DNA from: Candidatus Bathyarchaeia archaeon
Lineage (GTDB): Archaea > Thermoproteota > Bathyarchaeia > 40CM-2-53-6
Direction: 5' to 3'
Assembly: GCA_035935655.1 (NCBI GenBank)
Contig: DASYWW010000040.1
Location: 62,001-126,000 of the forward strand
DNA length: 64,000 nucleotides
Positions 26,663 to 35,213 of this stretch are shown here, piece after piece. The notes below the pieces were generated by a model, which saw only the letters and a list, made by a program, of their open reading frames with translations, was not told the DNA's origin and did no database searches. Within the stretch, counting starts at the first letter, position 1; every line of letters begins with the position of its first letter. The translations under genes and the position numbers were made by a program.

Positions 26663-27097
26663 TTGGTTGATTTTCTAGGAAGCTTACGAGTTACGAAGGC
26701 GCGCGTCTTCCACTCGAACATTCAGTATGCGATGCTCTTTCAACCGGGAAATTTGACTTTTGTGAAAATTGGAGGACAATTTGCTGACCCACGCCAGATC
26801 CATAAATTAGATGCCTTACTGGAAAAAGGGCTGAGCGTTGATGACCTTTTGCGGCTTGACAAGGACAACTTCCAGTTAGCCGGGGCAGACATCTCCGAAG
26901 TTGAAGTTCACAAAACTTCGAAGAACTTCGCCTCGCCACGAACGGGCTACGTGGAAACCCCTGCGATCAAGATCAGAGGCAACCGCAACGAGTACGTAGA
27001 AATGGTGCCTGACAAGGATCTCCCGGATCAAAACCTCCAGAAGTGCGTTGAGCTTCTAAACCGGGCCCTGCCGGGCAAGGTCAGATTGAAACAGTAG
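26663..27097 (+). CDS. Hypothetical protein, possibly PH-like
   Basis: 144 residues, TTG start. The N-terminal half (KARVFHSNIQYAMLFQ, NLTFVKIGGQFADP) resembles the first strands of small archaeal PH-like proteins in which a response to the cell surface is encoded as strands plus a helix. The later part has EVEVHKTSKNF and a C-terminal helix QNLQKCVELLNRALP. The similarity is only in pattern. An internal ATG at 26729 is possible but would remove the first strand. Confidence 0.55.
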   Translation: MVDFLGSLRVTKARVFHSNIQYAMLFQPGNLTFVKIGGQFADPRQIHKLDALLEKGLSVDDLLRLDKDNFQLAGADISEVEVHKTSKNFASPRTGYVETPAIKIRGNRNEYVEMVPDKDLPDQNLQKCVELLNRALPGKVRLKQ

Positions 27098-27273
27098 GAA
27101 GACTCGCTATCCACTGAGACGGACCAGCGAGTCGATTTGATTTAGACGTTCAGATTTACATGCCTATTAGACTGCATACCCAAAAGAAATCATCCTACAG
27201 CTTCAACGTGAAACCATGGAAACTACCTCAACCTGTGCCATGTTTCCAGGCATTTCGTCTAAGATGAATTCGT

Positions 27274-27293
27274 TGAAAAATCCTATTCAAATT
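27274..27293 (+). repeat. Direct repeat, copy 1
   Basis: TGAAAAATCCTATTCAAATT matches 27817-27836 at 18 of 20 positions, with weaker similarity about 20 nt further to the left. The two copies flank the leftward gene at 27380-27688. Confidence 0.45.
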
Positions 27294-27379
27294 TACCGTT
27301 GTCCAAGAGCTCTGCAACCTTAGCTAGGAGGGGTCAGCCCATCGCGAAAGCTGCGTTCGTAGCCGCTATGATGCCTCTT

Positions 27380-27688
27380 CTAGTCGATTTGTTTGCGCGG
27401 TAATTGGTCTTCTCCTTCAGCTTCTTCATCAGGTTTGAATGACTCGTCGTCTCCCCACGGGCTAAGTCGAGAGTCAAGCCACGAGTCGTTTGGGGCGACA
27501 ATCTTCCCAACAACATATAGTGCCCCACCAATTGCCGCCAAACCAACCGTGATCAAGATACTCAAAACGAGGTCCGAGGGGCCTATTCCTAGGGGTACAA
27601 TAAAGAAGAAGAGGAGTACAAAAGGAGCGACGAGAAGAAGTCCGACAACCTTTAGACCCCTTCCCAAAAGCAAAGAGAAGCGCCCCAT
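27380..27688 (-). CDS. Small membrane protein with acidic tail
   Basis: ATG 27688 (MGRFSLLLGRGLKVVGLL) gives about 102 residues; a longer frame to 27766 adds an unlikely N-terminus. Two hydrophobic spans (VVGLLLVAPFVLLFFFIVPL and LILVSILITVGLAA-type) precede an acidic tail (DDESFKPDEEAEGED). Flanked by a 20-nt direct repeat. Function unknown. Confidence 0.6.
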   Translation of the reverse strand: MGRFSLLLGRGLKVVGLLLVAPFVLLFFFIVPLGIGPSDLVLSILITVGLAAIGGALYVVGKIVAPNDSWLDSRLSPWGDDESFKPDEEAEGEDQLPRKQID

Positions 27689-27816
27689 CTTACCCGCCTT
27701 CCCAACTTTCTTACTTGACGTAGTGTGATCATAACGCCGAAAGAAAACATTGACGGAACCGTCCAAGCCTCAGCGTAGGAAAAACCTCGGCAGCATGATC
27801 TCTAAGGTAGTTTCAA

Positions 27817-27836
27817 TGAAAAATCCCTTTCAAATT
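27817..27836 (+). repeat. Direct repeat, copy 2
   Basis: TGAAAAATCCCTTTCAAATT, the partner of 27274-27293. It lies upstream of the leftward membrane gene, so it could also be a duplicated promoter-associated sequence. Confidence 0.45.
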
Positions 27837-28011
27837 GCCATATTGATAATCCAAGTCTGATAACTTGCTGGGAAAACCGAAACGCTGTAGTGATGAATGG
27901 TCAAAGCCACTAACAGAGTTTTCTTGATTCAACAAATTATTCCTCGGAACAACTCGCGGGTCCTGTGTAGTATTGTCTACTATCTAGACTACTGCTGCGT
28001 ACGACGTCGAG

Positions 28012-28017
28012 AAAAAA
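28012..28017 (-). terminator. Oligo-T terminator of the beta-propeller gene
   Basis: The minus strand reads CCACCCTTTTTTCTCG about 20 nt after the stop at 28036. A short T run is the usual archaeal termination signal. Confidence 0.5.
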
Positions 28018-28035
28018 GGGTGGAGGTTGGAGGGG

Positions 28036-29115
28036 TTATGGACGTGTTAGACCCGTGTAGTCGCCGATGACATAGGCGCTGTAAGGCGCGTTCATGACAC
28101 TGGCGTTGGTCGGATTGAAGCCTGGAGTGTTGATTGTGCCATAACTGGCTACGATGACAGGATTGATGGTGCTCATGATCTCGATTACTCGATCGTTGAA
28201 TTGATCACTGATCAACGTATGCCCATTGGCCAACCTTACCGCTCGGGTGGGTAGAGGCAGGGGATTGCTGCCCGCGGTCGTGTTGGTGATGTATTGCCAT
28301 ACCGGATTGTCATGGGAGTCAACCTCGACGATACGCGCGTTGTTGGAATCTGTGATGAGCGTGTGTCCGTTCGAGAGCCGGCTGGCGAAGGCTACACCGC
28401 TCGCGGTGCCCTGGACGGTGAATGTTGCGACGATCTTGCTGGGATTCGTATGAGTAACTTCAATCGCGCGGTTGTTGTTCTCGTCGGAGATGAGAATGTT
28501 ACCGTTCTTGAGGAGTTCTGCGGCGTTGGGATTGTTCAGCTGGTTCTCTCCGTTACCGATGACGCCGTTTTGTCCGTATTGCCAGACGATGGCGTTGTCT
28601 GAGCGTCGAACTTCGATTATTCGCTCGTTGCCTTGGTCTGTGATGAGGACGTGCCCGTTTGGTAGGAAGGTGTTCTGGACGGGAGTGTTGAGCTGGTTGG
28701 GCCCGGACCCGGTTACGCCGAACGTGCCGTACTGCCATACGATTTTTCCGGCCTCGTTGACGAGAATCACGCGGTTATCGAAGCATCCATTCAGGCAGTT
28801 GGTTGTCGCGCCGGCGGGTATGCCGGTGCCTGACATGAGAGTGAGGTCGCCGACTCGCTCAGCATCGTTGGTGCCGAGGATCGAGCTCGCGGTGAGGTCG
28901 TTGGGGCCTAGTCCGAACTGCCAGACGATCTGGCGGGAGTGATTGATCTCTATGACTCGATTGTTGAACTGGTCAGTGATTAGGATATTGCCAGGATTGT
29001 TGAAGCCTCCCTCGTCTGCGTGGGCGGCCTTCACGGCGATCATGGTTGGGAAAGCAGCTAGTGCCATGCAGAGTAGTGCGATTACGACAGTCTTGCTCAT
29101 TTTCAAAGTGGTCAT
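28036..29115 (-). CDS. Exported NHL/PQQ-like beta-propeller protein
   Basis: 359 residues. The signal peptide covers about residues 6-33 (VVIALLCMALAAFPTMIAV, cut after AHA). The rest is made of repeating blades of the form NGNILISDENNNRAIEV, GHTLITDSNNARIVEV, GHTLISDQFNDRVIEI, each followed by IVWQYG or similar. Six or so blades suggest a closed propeller outside the cell, for ligand or protein binding. No catalytic motif is seen. The promoter carries a strong palindrome at 29156-29175. Confidence 0.85.
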   Translation of the reverse strand: MTTLKMSKTVVIALLCMALAAFPTMIAVKAAHADEGGFNNPGNILITDQFNNRVIEINHSRQIVWQFGLGPNDLTASSILGTNDAERVGDLTLMSGTGIPAGATTNCLNGCFDNRVILVNEAGKIVWQYGTFGVTGSGPNQLNTPVQNTFLPNGHVLITDQGNERIIEVRRSDNAIVWQYGQNGVIGNGENQLNNPNAAELLKNGNILISDENNNRAIEVTHTNPSKIVATFTVQGTASGVAFASRLSNGHTLITDSNNARIVEVDSHDNPVWQYITNTTAGSNPLPLPTRAVRLANGHTLISDQFNDRVIEIMSTINPVIVASYGTINTPGFNPTNASVMNAPYSAYVIGDYTGLTRP

Positions 29116-29155
29116 GCTTGGATCCTCTTAGAATCTTCGAAGCTTCTATGCCCGT

Positions 29156-29175
29156 AATACTACTATAATAGTATT
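29156..29175 (-). promoter_or_regulatory. Palindromic operator over the promoter of the beta-propeller gene
   Basis: AATACTA-CTATAA-TAGTATT: perfect 7-nt arms about a TATA-like core, 41-60 nt upstream of the ATG. A repressor bound here would block TBP access. Confidence 0.6.
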
Positions 29176-29279
29176 TTCCGGACATCCACCATGAGTTTGT
29201 GGGTCGAGCCTGTCTGAATGTCAGAGGAACCCAGCTAGAGAAATATATTCACGGGTCTCTGGCTTAGACCGTTCAGAAG

Positions 29280-29981
29280 ATGCAAACGAACTTGACGGGA
29301 TTGAAGGGAAACATTGTAGAGTTCAAAGTCGGAGATGGAGTGGGACGCGGCTACCTATCAGTACCCAAGACTTCTCGAGGTGGGGTGATGGTTCTTCATG
29401 CATGGTGGGGGCTGAACGATTTCTTCAAGAGCCTGTGCGACCGGCTCGCAGCTGAAGGATACTCAGCCTTCGCTCCAGATCTTCGCGAGGGCAAAGTGGC
29501 GCGGACGATCGACGAGGCGAAGGAGAACATGAAGAAAGAGAACCAAGAACTTGTCGAAAAGACCGTCCTCGGCGGGCACGAGTATCTGCACGCTCATCCT
29601 TCGATCAAGGAACACAAGATAGGGGTCGTCGGGTTCTCTATGGGAGCGGCCTGGGCACTATGGTTGAGCACCAAGGAACCAGATGTTGCAGCCGTGACGG
29701 CTTTCTACGGGACATACGATCTAGACTTTTCAAAAAGCCAAGCATCCTACCTAGGCCACTTTGCCCCGAACGATGAGTGGGAACCAGAAGAAAGTATTCG
29801 CGGTCTGGAGGAAAAAATCCGCCAGTCCAGTCGGCCTGTAACGTGCCACATGTATCCCGGAACGAAACACTGGTTCTTCGAGAGTGATCGACCTGAATAC
29901 GTTCCACAGGCAGCACGCCTGGCTTGGACGCGAACGCTAGAATTCATTCATTCGAGCATCGGCCGGTCAAGCTCAACATAG
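29280..29981 (+). CDS. Dienelactone hydrolase family alpha/beta hydrolase
   Basis: 233 residues: GGVMVLHAWWGLNDFFK (oxyanion region), YSAFAPDLREG, nucleophile elbow GVVGFSMGAAWAL, acid Asp in GHFAPNDEWEP and His in YPGTKHWFFE. The nucleophile is Ser, whereas classical dienelactone hydrolases use Cys. Substrate unknown. TATA box gaaatatatt at 29239-29248 fits a leaderless transcript. Confidence 0.9.
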   Translation: MQTNLTGLKGNIVEFKVGDGVGRGYLSVPKTSRGGVMVLHAWWGLNDFFKSLCDRLAAEGYSAFAPDLREGKVARTIDEAKENMKKENQELVEKTVLGGHEYLHAHPSIKEHKIGVVGFSMGAAWALWLSTKEPDVAAVTAFYGTYDLDFSKSQASYLGHFAPNDEWEPEESIRGLEEKIRQSSRPVTCHMYPGTKHWFFESDRPEYVPQAARLAWTRTLEFIHSSIGRSSST

Positions 29982-30086
29982 AACCCGACATCGATATCCC
30001 GTTCGAGATTCAAAACGCGATCTGCGTTTTTGTCGAATCAATTTTGACTTATATTCTCAAGCATGAATTAATCGGCGAAGATTTCT

Positions 30087-31611
30087 TTGCGAAAACCATT
30101 TGCAGCAACAACCGCAATCACCATACTACTAGCATCAACATTCATGGCGATTCCACTCTATGCAACCGGCGTGGCGATCGCAAGCGCCAGCCCTCTCTTT
30201 CATCCGGCAGTCGGTGAGTGGTACTATCTCTCCAGCGGGGGTACGCCTCCCACCCGAAGCTGCCTGCAATGCCGTGGGAATTCGTTGTTTCAATCCCGCA
30301 GCGATGGCGGTCTCCTACAATTACGCCTCAGTCCTGTCAGCAGGCAACGAAGGTCAAGGTACCACAATCGCGGTCGTTGATTCCTTCGGCAGCAGCACGA
30401 TCCGCACTGACTTGAAAATCTTCGACAATGCGTTCGGTCTTCAGCATCTATGCGGCGAAGACGGAGTAGCCTGCACCACTGGAATGCCCACCTTCAACAT
30501 TCTAGAAGTCCAGGGTTCCCCGCCTCCGAATCCACCTCCACCGAACAGTGGGACAGGTATTCAGAACCATAACCTCTGGGCTCTGGAAGTCTCACTCGAT
30601 GTTGAATGGGCCCATGCCACTGCCCCCAAGGCCAACATACTTCTCGTGACAACGCCGACAGCGGAAACGCTTGGTGTACCCGGTCTACCGCAAATGATGA
30701 ACGCGATAAAGTTCGTGGCCGATAATCATCTCGCCGACGTAATTAGCATGAGCTTCGGCACGGGAGAAGGCGCTTTCCACAGCGGCCTTCCAGCACTTCT
30801 ACAACTTCGCCAAGCTTTCGTAGACGCTCAAGCAAATCACATCACCCTACTTGCATCATCAGGCGACAGCGGTACTGCCAACCACATGTTAACGCCGATA
30901 AAGAACCCAGACTTGATTCCATATCCCAGTGTCGGTTGGCCAGCTTCGGACCCTCTCGTGACAGGTGTCGGAGGAACTTACCTCTGCACCAACCCAGTCA
31001 CAGGATCGATGACCGCAGATGATTCAATGCCTCCTGTCCAGTGCACGAGACACCCAGGTGTTCGTGAGGCTGGATGGGTAGCCTCAGGTGGAGGCTACAG
31101 CATTCTCTTCCCGAGGCCAGACTACCAGAACGTCCTACCCTCAGGCAGCACTTACATCGGTAGCTCCGTAGGTGCACCCGGTCCCAACAGTAACATGCGG
31201 GGCGTGCCAGATATGGCGTATCAAGCAAGCGCTAGGACAGGCGTGCTCGTTTACATGTCTGAAGGTGCGACCACTACGTCAGGAACAGGCTGTGGCGGAG
31301 CGAACCCGTGTAGTGTCGGCTGGTACACTGTCGGTGGAACAAGCGCTAGCTCACCACAATGGGCCGGGCTCATCGCGCTCGCCGATCAAATAGCAGGCCA
31401 CAATCTCGGCTTCATCAACCCAGCACTTTACAGTATCGCAAACCAGCCAGCCCACTATGTTGCTGATTTCAACGATATTACGGTCAATTGCAACCAGCAA
31501 GATCCTTCCATACCAGGATATTGCGCGTCGACGGGATGGGATGCCGTAACCGGACTCGGCAGCCCCAACGTTGCCAATCTACTGCCCGACCTGATCGCTG
31601 CGAGCAGCTAG
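30087..31611 (+). pseudogene. S53 family (sedolisin) peptidase, frameshifted after the signal peptide
   Basis: The signal peptide is in one frame (TTG 30087, RKPFAATTAITILLASTFM) and the mature enzyme in the next. Removing one G from the run 30237-30241 joins YYLSSG to VRLPPEAACNAVG. The catalytic set is present: Glu/Asp in WALEVSLDVEWAH, Asp in ASSGDSG, Ser in VGGTSASSPQWAG, and the calcium site in GWDAVTGLGSPN. Sedolisins are acid endopeptidases; the usual 150-200-residue propeptide is missing. TATA box cttatatt at about 30048. Confidence 0.85.
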
Positions 31612-31636
31612 AACCGAAACTCTCCCCTCAACTCCC

Positions 31637-31642
31637 TTTTTT
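31637..31642 (+). terminator. Oligo-T terminator after the S53 gene
   Basis: ctcccTTTTTTgttatcc begins 26 nt after the stop codon. Confidence 0.5.
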
Positions 31643-31723
31643 GTTATCCTTCTCTCGGTCCTAACGAATTGCCATCCCAACGCGAGAAAGGCAGATATGA
31701 GAAACTCAGTCTAAGACAATCCA

Positions 31724-32275
31724 ATGAGTGAGCTTGTCGTCAAAGAACTTACGCCGTCTCTGAGAGACGACTTCTTGTTGTTCTTCGACCACATTGCCTT
31801 CGCGGAGAATCCTGAATGGGCTGATTGTTACTGTTATCCGTACCATTTCTCAGACAGGGGAAAAGTTGAGAATCGTCGCGAGGCCTCAAACCAGATCGAG
31901 GAGAGAAGGATCCAAGGGTTCCTCGCCTACCACGACGGAAATCCTGTTGGCTGGTGTAATGCAGCCAACCGCGACAACTACCCCGCGCTACACCGACTGA
32001 TGCGTTCTGGTCAAGACCAAGTGGAGCGCGTCGGCTCAATCGTCTGCTTCGTAGTAGCACCCTCGCACCGTAGCAAGAGAGTAGCGTCCCGTTTACTGAA
32101 CGCTGCCTGCGAAAAATTTTCCAACGAAGGTCTAGAGTATGCTGAAGCATATCCCGTCAACAAACCGACGTCAGCTGCTGACAACTTTCCGGGCCCCCTC
32201 TCAATGTATACCAGGAATGGCTTCACGACTCACCGCAACGCAGGCTGGTATGTGGTTGTCCGAAAGCTACTGTAG
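31724..32275 (+). CDS. GNAT-family N-acetyltransferase
   Basis: 183 residues. GNAT core: LAYHDGNPVGWCNAANR, then VCFVVAPSHRSKRVASRLLN (acetyl-CoA loop), EYAEAYPVN, and MYTRNGFTTHRNAG. The N-terminal ADCYCYPYHF is shared in style with the leftward GNAT at 36324 (CWCMHYQRE), so they belong to one subfamily. Substrate unknown. Confidence 0.85.
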   Translation: MSELVVKELTPSLRDDFLLFFDHIAFAENPEWADCYCYPYHFSDRGKVENRREASNQIEERRIQGFLAYHDGNPVGWCNAANRDNYPALHRLMRSGQDQVERVGSIVCFVVAPSHRSKRVASRLLNAACEKFSNEGLEYAEAYPVNKPTSAADNFPGPLSMYTRNGFTTHRNAGWYVVVRKLL

Positions 32276-32475
32276 ACGATTTGAGGCATCTCTTGGCATC
32301 ATCCGTCCTCACTTGAGTTCCATCATCCTATGAAGCATCACAGTGGCTGATTCGAAGACTATGATTATTAGATCGCGATGAGAAGTAGCTCCGTCGAAAT
32401 TGTCAGCAAGGCTGAGGGTGCTCAGAGCATTGCCTGCTGGGGTCGGCGGCAAAGTGATGAGTAGCTAACGTTAAT

Positions 32476-33032
32476 CTAGTTATCGACTGCTTCGCGTCGG
32501 AACTCTTCATCCTCTTCGCGTCGCTGTGCTCTTGTTAGTCTCCAGCCGGACCAGCCTCGAAAGCCCCACAACCGGCCCGCCTCGTAGGGAGCGTCTTTGA
32601 ACAATTGAGTAGTCGCACCGAGGACGATGAATGCGGTGAACATGAGAAACACTCCAAGAACCAAGTTTTCGAGAACGAAGAATAGGTCAAGCCCCCGACA
32701 AGGAAAGCGAGCCCGATTCCTAGCGCGACAAGAATAGGTGCGCGACTCCTCACCCTCTTAGGCTGCGTCTTGTGTTCGAGCTCAATCCGCTTCTCGATCT
32801 CGACCGCCTCACCCACTCCAACACTCTGAACTCTCGATAGTGATGCAGCGCATCCATCGCAGAATGTGGACTCATCATGGTTGATCTTGCCGCAGTCTGG
32901 GCAGACCTTCAATATCGGCCGTTCCCTATGGTCTTTGGCGTCGAGCCCGGATTTAAGCGATTCCTGCACTGACTTGGAGAATTGGAGGGCGAGATCAGCG
33001 AGTCGTCGATTGTTTTCAGCCGGCGACCTCAA
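32476..33032 (-). pseudogene. Zinc-ribbon membrane protein, frameshifted in the middle
   Basis: The first frame gives an N-terminal polar region, a zinc ribbon VCPDCGKINHDESTFCDGC, a coiled region and the start of a membrane span (GIGLAFLVGGL), then decays. The next frame continues NLVLGVFLMFTAFIVLG and a basic tail to 32476. The switch lies in the run CCCCC at 32692-32696; one more base gives a continuous protein with two spans. Same design as 3248 and 25748. Confidence 0.65.
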
Positions 33033-33047
33033 TCTCTCTTCAATCTC

Positions 33048-33149
33048 ATGACCCGCCTTGTTGAAGAAGCTCTAAAGGAAACCGTGAAGAAAATGAAAGA
33101 CGAGTCGAAGAAACCCAGCGGCGAAGCCTCGAACCTGAAACTTGACTAG
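33048..33149 (+). CDS. Possible 33-residue microprotein
   Basis: ATG to TAG encodes MTRLVEEALKETVKKMKDES and a Ser/Lys tail, a plausible amphipathic helix. It lies between the divergent start of the zinc-ribbon gene and the convergent end of the NIPSNAP gene. Codon choice looks coding, but length alone gives little support. Confidence 0.3.
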   Translation: MTRLVEEALKETVKKMKDESKKPSGEASNLKLD

Positions 33150-33484
33150 CGTGCCACATTGATAGTGGGATAATAACTTGTCGGGATTAGCATTCTATCC
33201 TGGATTTCTCCGACAAGGTCGCCGTGTCGAGCATTGGTGGTTTTCTTGATCTCCTTCCACTCTTCGTTGGCCCGGAACTGTTCCCAGGCGTGTCGCATTG
33301 TCTTTTCATCCGGCCAGGCGAGCAGGTAGACGAACTCGGTCCTGTCTCCCAGTCTCGTCTCCCACGTACCGAGGATGTTGAACCCGTAAGATCGCATGAT
33401 CCTCCAGGCGTGGTCGCGGAACCTGTTGTGAAACGCTTGCTTGTTCTGGTCGAAAATCTCGTAGATCCTAAGCTGATGAATCAT
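33146..33484 (-). CDS. NIPSNAP-family protein
   Basis: 112 residues: MIHQLRIYEIF, the central helix region HNRFRDHAWRIM, GFNILGTWETRLGDRTEFVYLLAWPD, and HAWEQFRANEEWKE. A ferredoxin-like dimeric alpha/beta barrel protein of unknown catalytic role. Divergent from the thioesterase gene, with about 80 nt of shared promoter. Confidence 0.85.
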   Translation of the reverse strand: MIHQLRIYEIFDQNKQAFHNRFRDHAWRIMRSYGFNILGTWETRLGDRTEFVYLLAWPDEKTMRHAWEQFRANEEWKEIKKTTNARHGDLVGEIQDRMLIPTSYYPTINVAR

Positions 33485-33563
33485 ATCTCCATCAGACGTG
33501 ATGGGCGATCTTTTTTCTGTTACGCTGTAGAAGCCTCCTATCTATCCGTGAGAGGAATCACAA

Positions 33564-33986
33564 GTGAAGTTCAGCATTGAGTTGCCAGTCCAGTTCCGTG
33601 ACATCGACGTAATGGGCCATGTCAACCACGCGACGTATCTCCAGTACATGGAGACCGCTCGTGTGGAGCTTGCAAGAAGCCTCGGGCTGGTAACGAGAGG
33701 GTTCCGTTCCGGTTTCATCCTCGCTTCGGCTCGAGGCGAATTCAAAAAGCCAATCATAGACGAACGGCGCATAACCGTCTTAGTATGGGTGAGCCGGATA
33801 GGAGATCGCTCATGGGACCTCGACTACTCCATCCGCGGACCTAGCCGAGTAGAATACGCAGTTGGTAGAACTACACAGGTAGCCTACGACTACAAGACCA
33901 GATCAGCGGTTCATATCTCCGGAAAACTGAAGAAAGGATTGGCGAAGTATCTTGGAACGCCTCTTAAGTTCAGAGAGACATGCTAA
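33564..33986 (+). CDS. Acyl-CoA thioesterase (hotdog fold, 4HBT-like)
   Basis: 140 residues, GTG start. The N-terminal motif VQFRDIDVMGHVNHATYLQY includes the catalytic Asp of 4-hydroxybenzoyl-CoA thioesterase relatives. It hydrolyses acyl-CoA thioesters; chain preference cannot be read from sequence. It may serve with the acetoacetyl-CoA and acyl-CoA carboxylase genes in the same region. Confidence 0.9.
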   Translation: MKFSIELPVQFRDIDVMGHVNHATYLQYMETARVELARSLGLVTRGFRSGFILASARGEFKKPIIDERRITVLVWVSRIGDRSWDLDYSIRGPSRVEYAVGRTTQVAYDYKTRSAVHISGKLKKGLAKYLGTPLKFRETC

Positions 33987-34041
33987 GGCCCGTTCACCGC
34001 CGGCTATGCTCTTAAATTGAAGTTTTGAGAACCAGAGCCAA

Positions 34042-34998
34042 GTGCCAAGCTCGATCAATCGATCAGATGAATCGAACGTCGTTGTGGGGGTCGCCCTCCC
34101 TCAATATGGAATGATTGCTTCCCCTGAAACAATCCTGCGCGTCGCGGTGGAGGCTGAGAAGATGGGGTTGGCTTCTTTGTGGGTTAGCGACCGGCTGCTT
34201 CTCCCAACTAGGCCGAAGGATACGTTTGATGGCGATCCCTGGCCCGAGATTTTTGCTACGGTCTATGATCCGATTGAGATGCTGACCTTCGTCGCGGCGA
34301 GGACGAGGAAGGTTAAGCTCGGCACGAGCGTGATGCAGGCTCTCTTCCAGAATCCCGTGACACTCGCCCGGCGTTTCGCAACCCTGGACAGGCTGAGCGG
34401 TGGAAGAGCAATTGCCGGCGTTGGCCAGGGCGACCTTAGAGACGAGTTCGAAACTGCCAACATCCCGATAAAGAGGCGTGGAAGAGGATTTGAGGAATTT
34501 GCTATGGCAATGCGCGCGGTCTGGGGCCCGGACCCAGTCAGCTTCACCGGAGACTTCTACAACATCCCAGAATCAAGAATCGGACCGAAACCCGTTCAGC
34601 CAGGGGGCATTCCGATGTTGCTAGGTGCCTTCGCACCCGCATCAATGGAGCGGGCGGCAAGAATCGCCGACGGGATCATGCCGGCTGCCGGAAGAAACAC
34701 CACGATTGAGAAATTGAGTCAAACTATCAACAACTTTCGCGATATGGTACGAAGAGCAGGTCGCAACCCCCATCAGATGAAGTGGATCCTGAGAGTTCAC
34801 AACACCCTGGACGAGGAGAAAGCCAAAGAGCCCCGAGCGTTATTGGGAGGTACACCTCAACAAGCCGCAGAGGACCTGCCAAGACTCAAGCATCTGGGGA
34901 TAGATCACGTATTCTACGACATGAATCATCCCGCCCATGTTCCAATAGACACTCAACTGTTGCTGCTTAGAAAGCTCATGCGGCTGATCAAAAAATAG
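34042..34998 (+). CDS. LLM-class (F420-dependent type) oxidoreductase
   Basis: 318 residues, GTG start. Luciferase-like TIM barrel: VGVALPQYGMIASPETILRV, LASLWVSDRLLLP, LGTSVMQALFQNPVTLARRF, DRLSGGRAIAGVGQG, and FYNIPESRIGPKPVQPGGIP. Archaeal members mostly use coenzyme F420; the substrate is unknown. Confidence 0.88.
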   Translation: MPSSINRSDESNVVVGVALPQYGMIASPETILRVAVEAEKMGLASLWVSDRLLLPTRPKDTFDGDPWPEIFATVYDPIEMLTFVAARTRKVKLGTSVMQALFQNPVTLARRFATLDRLSGGRAIAGVGQGDLRDEFETANIPIKRRGRGFEEFAMAMRAVWGPDPVSFTGDFYNIPESRIGPKPVQPGGIPMLLGAFAPASMERAARIADGIMPAAGRNTTIEKLSQTINNFRDMVRRAGRNPHQMKWILRVHNTLDEEKAKEPRALLGGTPQQAAEDLPRLKHLGIDHVFYDMNHPAHVPIDTQLLLLRKLMRLIKK

Positions 34999-35014
34999 GA
35001 ATGATTCCAAAAAA

Positions 35015-35191
35015 CTATGGGAGTAGTTTCTCTCTACTGATCAGTCGGCCTGAAAGGGAGTAGGTGAACGACGCAAGTCCAATGATGACTCCTGCCAGAA
35101 CCAAGTCGGTCCAAAAAGCGATTGAAGGTACAATGAGTGGAAGCAGGTGGAAAGGCAAGACCCCCAAACTTCCTTGCTGATTGAAACGCAA
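35015..35191 (-). CDS. Small membrane protein (58 residues)
   Basis: TTG 35191 gives MRFNQQGSLGVLPFHLLPL, then IVPSIAFWTDLVLAGVIIGL and a short basic tail ending SREKLLP. Two hydrophobic segments. It lies 22 nt after the GNAT gene on the same strand, with a TATA-like cttaagtg about 20 nt upstream. No family recognised. Confidence 0.5.
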   Translation of the reverse strand: MRFNQQGSLGVLPFHLLPLIVPSIAFWTDLVLAGVIIGLASFTYSLSGRLISREKLLP

Positions 35192-35213
35192 GGAATGAAC
35201 TCGTGAAAAGCAC

